Shown here piece by piece: positions 14,937-17,721 of a stretch of DNA of 17,721 nucleotides. Position 1 is the first letter of the stretch. Each line of letters starts with the position of its first letter. The position numbers and the translations under genes are program-made. The DNA lies in assembly GCA_002704665.1 (NCBI GenBank), contig PAHB01000076.1:1-17721 (forward strand). Direction: 5' to 3'. Source of the stretch: Pseudomonadota bacterium. GTDB taxonomy: Bacteria; Pseudomonadota; Gammaproteobacteria; Burkholderiales; Eutrophovitaceae. The notes below the pieces were generated by a model that made no database searches, was not told where the DNA came from, and saw nothing but the letters and a program-made list of their open reading frames with translations.

Positions 14937-15779
14937 TTAAATAAATCGCATTGATAAATCTATGGCTTTTACATTTTTAGTAAGAGCGCCGATAGATATT
15001 CTGTCAACACCAGTGTTGGCAACGTCACGAATATTTTTTAAATCAATGTTCCCAGATGCTTCTAACATAGCTTTACCTTTACACAATATGACACTTTTCC
15101 GAATATCATCTATTGAAAAGTTGTCGAGTAATATTAGTTTCACACCGGAGGATAGAGCCTCCTTCAATTGGTCTTTTGATTCAACTTCGATTTGGATTGG
15201 TATGCTGCTATGAAAGTGTCTAGTCTTTTCAATAACTTTATTGATGCTCCCTGCGGCTGCAATATGATTTTCTTTTATTAGGACACCATCAAAAAGGCCC
15301 AATCGATGATTGTTACCACCTCCAATTTTAACTGCATACTTTAACGAGTATCTTAGTCCAGGTAATGTTTTTCTGGTGTCATATATTTTTGAGTTCAACC
15401 CTGTTATTTTTTTTACAAAGTTACTTGTTTTAGTCGCGACTGCAGAGAGCATTTGCAGAAAATTAAGAGCAGTTCTTTCACCGCTTAATATGCTTCGCGC
15501 ACATCCAGAAATTTGACATATTGTTTCACCTACTAAAATATGATCACCATCATTTTTCAAAGCGTGTACTGTTATATTCGGGTTCATCTGAGAAAAAACC
15601 TCTATGACCCATGGAATTCCGCAAAGAATCGCGTCTTCTTTAGCTATTATTACAGCATTTGTTTCAGCATCAGCGGGAACAAGTTCAGCTGTCAAATCAC
15701 CAGAGCCTACGTCTTCCTGGATGGCTATTTTTACTTCTTGCGTAATATGGTTAATATTCGGGCAGACTGTTTTGAACAT
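14937..15779 (-). CDS. nadC: Nicotinate-nucleotide pyrophosphorylase (quinolinate phosphoribosyltransferase)
   Basis: Converts quinolinate and PRPP to nicotinate mononucleotide, CO2 and pyrophosphate in de novo NAD synthesis. 280 residues, the family length. The N-terminal domain has EDVGSGDLTAELVP; ERTALNFLQMLSAVAT carries R102. The quinolinate/PRPP site shows YDTRKTLPGLR (R136, K137), KIGGGNNHRLGLFDGVLIKE (H158, R159, K169), EVESKDQLKEAL, LILLDNFS and EASGNIDLKNI. The C-terminal strand GVDRISIGALT is normal. The ATG at 15779 is preceded by an uninterrupted run of A on the coding strand and no Shine-Dalgarno. It lies 58 nt downstream of the DUF3365 gene on the same strand, so the two may be cotranscribed. 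Confidence 0.97.
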   Translation of the reverse strand: MFKTVCPNINHITQEVKIAIQEDVGSGDLTAELVPADAETNAVIIAKEDAILCGIPWVIEVFSQMNPNITVHALKNDGDHILVGETICQISGCARSILSGERTALNFLQMLSAVATKTSNFVKKITGLNSKIYDTRKTLPGLRYSLKYAVKIGGGNNHRLGLFDGVLIKENHIAAAGSINKVIEKTRHFHSSIPIQIEVESKDQLKEALSSGVKLILLDNFSIDDIRKSVILCKGKAMLEASGNIDLKNIRDVANTGVDRISIGALTKNVKAIDLSMRFI

Positions 15780-15837
15780 TTTTTTTTTGCATACATTATT
15801 TGCTGAATTTAAAAAGCTCGTGTTAAGAAGCGTAATT

Positions 15838-16464
15838 CTATTTAATAAGTTTTTTGATAGAAATCGCCCCTCGTATATCTCCTAAATCATAATTTTTTGC
15901 TATGTCGTTGGGATAATTTTTTTCTATTCTCGACTCAACAGCAGTTGTGATATCTGACTTTCTTCCATGACAACTTAAACAGACGGGTTTGACGACAAGC
16001 GTTTGCATGTATCTAAAGTAAAATCCTCGTGGCTCATTGACGATTGCCGATTTTTCTAAAATAGTATTCGAAGACAGTATTGCTTTGTTATCATCAAACT
16101 CCGTCAAAACCAATTGCTCCCATGAATCCGGAGCTCCTATCAATGGGTTGCGATGTTTGAGGCTAACGCGAGTGACTTTAGCATCAAACTGTTTGGATAA
16201 ATCAATCGCAATTTCTGGTGCTAACTCACTGCAAGCTTTTATTGATGCGGGTACTCCGGACGTTTGTATAGATTTTTTTAAGGTATTCCCCAGCTTTTTC
16301 TTCAACAATTTGGCAACTAGTCTTGCTTCGGATATTAATATTTCTTCAGCGGTAGAGGGGGCTCTTTCCTTTACCCCTACTTGGATATACTGAATGGTTG
16401 GTTCGGCGTTTTCATCGGCTACCGATAAATTTGCTAGAAAAAATATATATAAAATAATATGCAT
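15838..16464 (-). CDS. DUF3365 / Tll0287-like periplasmic protein with CxxCH haem motif
   Basis: A 208-residue secreted protein. Residues 1-16 (MHIILYIFFLANLSVA) form a short signal peptide. The body matches the Tll0287-like (DUF3365) domain: a helical N-terminal part with KACSELAPEIA (C78), a PAS-like part with HRNPLIGAPDSWEQLVL, then FRYMQTLVVKPVCLSCHG and the ending GDIRGAISI. CLSCH (C162, C165, H166) is a c-type haem attachment motif, so one covalent haem in the periplasm is likely. In other bacteria this domain occurs alone or as the sensor part of signalling proteins, and haem-based redox or gas sensing has been proposed. Here it stands alone with no kinase or cyclase domain. No cytochrome maturation genes are in view. 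Family confident, role unknown. Confidence 0.88.
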   Translation of the reverse strand: MHIILYIFFLANLSVADENAEPTIQYIQVGVKERAPSTAEEILISEARLVAKLLKKKLGNTLKKSIQTSGVPASIKACSELAPEIAIDLSKQFDAKVTRVSLKHRNPLIGAPDSWEQLVLTEFDDNKAILSSNTILEKSAIVNEPRGFYFRYMQTLVVKPVCLSCHGRKSDITTAVESRIEKNYPNDIAKNYDLGDIRGAISIKKLIK

Positions 16465-16540
16465 TTGGAATCTATTGCTGTTTACCCACCACCATTTTGC
16501 GACTATTGTATCTAATTTGTTTCGGGGACGGTTTTAAGGC

Positions 16541-16572
16541 CTTGAGATTTATTGATTTAACCTCAATATAAT
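16541..16572 (+). promoter_or_regulatory. Sigma32-like heat-shock promoter for clpB, overlapping a sigma70-like -10
   Basis: CTTGAGA (16541-16547) differs at one base from the sigma32 -35 consensus CTTGAAA. It is followed after 13 bp by CCTCAATA (16561-16568), a partial match to CCCCATnT. A perfect TATAAT at 16567-16572 could serve sigma70 with TTGAGA, but at a long 19-bp spacing. Transcription would start about 25-30 nt before the clpB ATG. The rest of the divergent gap (16465-16602) shows no gene or other motif I can support. Confidence 0.5.
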
Positions 16573-16602
16573 AGTTAAGTCTAGACAATTTAGAGCAAAA
16601 TT

Positions 16603-17721
16603 ATGCAAATAAATAAATTTACCACGAAGTTTCAAAATATTTTAGCCGAAGCGCAAACCAATGCTATCTCCCTTGACAACTCCTACGTCGAGATCACTCA
16701 CGTTTTTATTGCACTCTTAAATGATTCTGACGGGGTAGCCAAAAACTTAATTAGTCGCTCGGGCGGGAGTATAGAAAGTATAAAGGCTGCTCTCTTGGAA
16801 AGCATTAGTCAACTACCAAGAATAGAAAATCCAACTGGAGAAATAGGTTTTTCAAGGGAACTCATTAAAATCCTTAATTTGACTGAAAAAGAATCACAAA
16901 AGAGGAAAGATCAGTTCATATCAACTGAACTATTTATTTGGATAGTGAGTTCAAATTCGACTGATCTCCAAAAGTTGTTAACAAAAAATGGATTAAATAA
17001 TGCTGCATTGAAGACAAATGTTGAGCTGCTTCGTGACGGCGATTCAATTTCCTCGGTTGACGGCGAAACTCAGAGAGAGGCGTTAAAAAAATACACTTAT
17101 AATTTAACCCTGAAAGCAAAAGAGGGAAAGCTTGATCCGGTTATAGGGCGAGATGACGAAATCCGGAGATGTATACAGATATTACAGCGGCGGACAAAAA
17201 ACAATCCGGTGTTGATAGGCGCTCCCGGAGTTGGTAAAACAGCAATCGCTGAAGGATTAGCTCAAAGAATTGTAAACCAAGAAGTTCCAGATTCCCTAAA
17301 AAATAAGACCATATTGGTTCTAGATATAGCTTTACTCTTGGCGGGCGCAAAGTTTCGTGGCGATTTTGAAGAACGTCTTAAAGCAGTTTTAAAAGATATA
17401 AGTAAGACTCAGGGTAGCACTATTGTTTTTATTGATGAAATCCACACCATGGTGGGAGCTGGCAAATCTGAGGGGGCTATAGACGCCGGGAATATGCTTA
17501 AACCAGCGTTAGCTCGAGGCGAACTTCATTGTATCGGCGCTACGACCCTAGATGAATATAGAAAATATATTGAAAAAGATGCTGCGTTGGAGCGAAGATT
17601 TCAAAAAATAATCATTAATGAACCTACCGTGGAAAGTACAATTGCGATTTTACGAGGGTTGAAGGAAAGGTATGAGATCCATCATGGGATGGAAATATTA
17701 GACCCTGCAATAGTAGCGGAG
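16603..17721 (+). CDS. clpB: Disaggregase ClpB, N-terminal 373 residues (3' end outside window)
   Basis: Hexameric AAA+ unfoldase that, with DnaK, threads aggregated proteins through its central pore after stress. The visible part holds the Clp N-domain (about 1-145, TTKFQNILAEAQTNAISLDN onward), then the first AAA+ module. This has Walker A GAPGVGKT (206-213), Walker B IVFIDEIH with D278 and E279, pore loop GAKFRGDFEERLK (F251 where E. coli has Tyr251), IGATTLDEYRKYIEKD, and arginine fingers R331-R332 in ALERRFQK. Residue numbers fall exactly on E. coli ClpB numbering, supporting ATG 16603 as start, though no Shine-Dalgarno is obvious. The N-domain is noticeably more divergent than the ATPase. 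The frame is intact to the window edge. Confidence 0.96.
   Translation, partial: MQINKFTTKFQNILAEAQTNAISLDNSYVEITHVFIALLNDSDGVAKNLISRSGGSIESIKAALLESISQLPRIENPTGEIGFSRELIKILNLTEKESQKRKDQFISTELFIWIVSSNSTDLQKLLTKNGLNNAALKTNVELLRDGDSISSVDGETQREALKKYTYNLTLKAKEGKLDPVIGRDDEIRRCIQILQRRTKNNPVLIGAPGVGKTAIAEGLAQRIVNQEVPDSLKNKTILVLDIALLLAGAKFRGDFEERLKAVLKDISKTQGSTIVFIDEIHTMVGAGKSEGAIDAGNMLKPALARGELHCIGATTLDEYRKYIEKDAALERRFQKIIINEPTVESTIAILRGLKERYEIHHGMEILDPAIVAE

Noticed and set aside
15540..15885. Two overlapping + strand open frames opposite nadC and its upstream gap
   Set aside because: They are antisense to NadC, whose motifs are intact, and the products have no family features.
16037..16393. 118-codon + strand frame opposite the DUF3365 gene
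   Set aside because: The minus strand has the signal peptide, conserved domain and CxxCH motif; this is its shadow.
1..17721. Search for CRISPR arrays, insertion sequences, integrase genes, toxin-antitoxin pairs or long direct repeats
   Set aside because: None seen by eye; the window is filled with conserved housekeeping genes and short gaps.

Overview
This window looks like ordinary chromosome of an AT-rich (roughly 40% G+C by eye) betaproteobacterium. The evidence is gene order plus protein similarity as I recall it: tRNA-Val, thrS, infC, rpmI, rplT, pheS, pheT, ihfA, a short merR-family gene and tRNA-Pro form a block familiar from Nitrosomonadales/Burkholderiales-type genomes, and so do surE-pcm-nlpD and Mth938-alaC-hom-thrC. 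Several genes use non-ATG starts: TTG in pheS, surE and the Mth938-like gene, GTG in thrC, and AUA in infC. I see no CRISPR array, insertion sequence, phage gene or defence island.

Layout. Positions 1-1005 hold the 3' end of a TPR-repeat gene (+) converging on an AlkA-type DNA glycosylase gene (-). Positions 1086-8474 are the translation block: tRNA-Val(GAC) in the leader of thrS; infC with an AUA start behind a perfect Shine-Dalgarno; rpmI and rplT; a terminator-like hairpin in the rplT-pheS gap; pheS and pheT; ihfA; a MerR-type regulator; tRNA-Pro(GGG). Positions 8494-10956 carry surE, pcm and nlpD (nucleotidase, protein repair, envelope lipoprotein). A minus-strand Mth938-like gene at 10839-11201 overlaps the 3' end of nlpD by 118 bp. 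Positions 11274-14925 carry alaC, hom and thrC (alanine aminotransferase and the threonine branch). nadC and a DUF3365 haem-type protein are on the minus strand (14937-16464). Diverging from them is clpB, cut by the window end, behind a sigma32-like promoter.

How the genes work together: most of the window serves translation (two tRNA synthetases, IF-3, bL35, bL20, two tRNAs), with IHF-alpha in the same block. The second half holds maintenance functions (SurE, Pcm, ClpB), cell division/envelope (NlpD), threonine synthesis from aspartate semialdehyde (Hom, ThrC) and NAD synthesis (NadC). No new biological system is evident. The observations most worth checking are the antisense nlpD/Mth938 overlap with an nlpD C-terminal extension, the putative attenuator with a one-Phe-codon mini-ORF before pheS, and the AUA start of infC.
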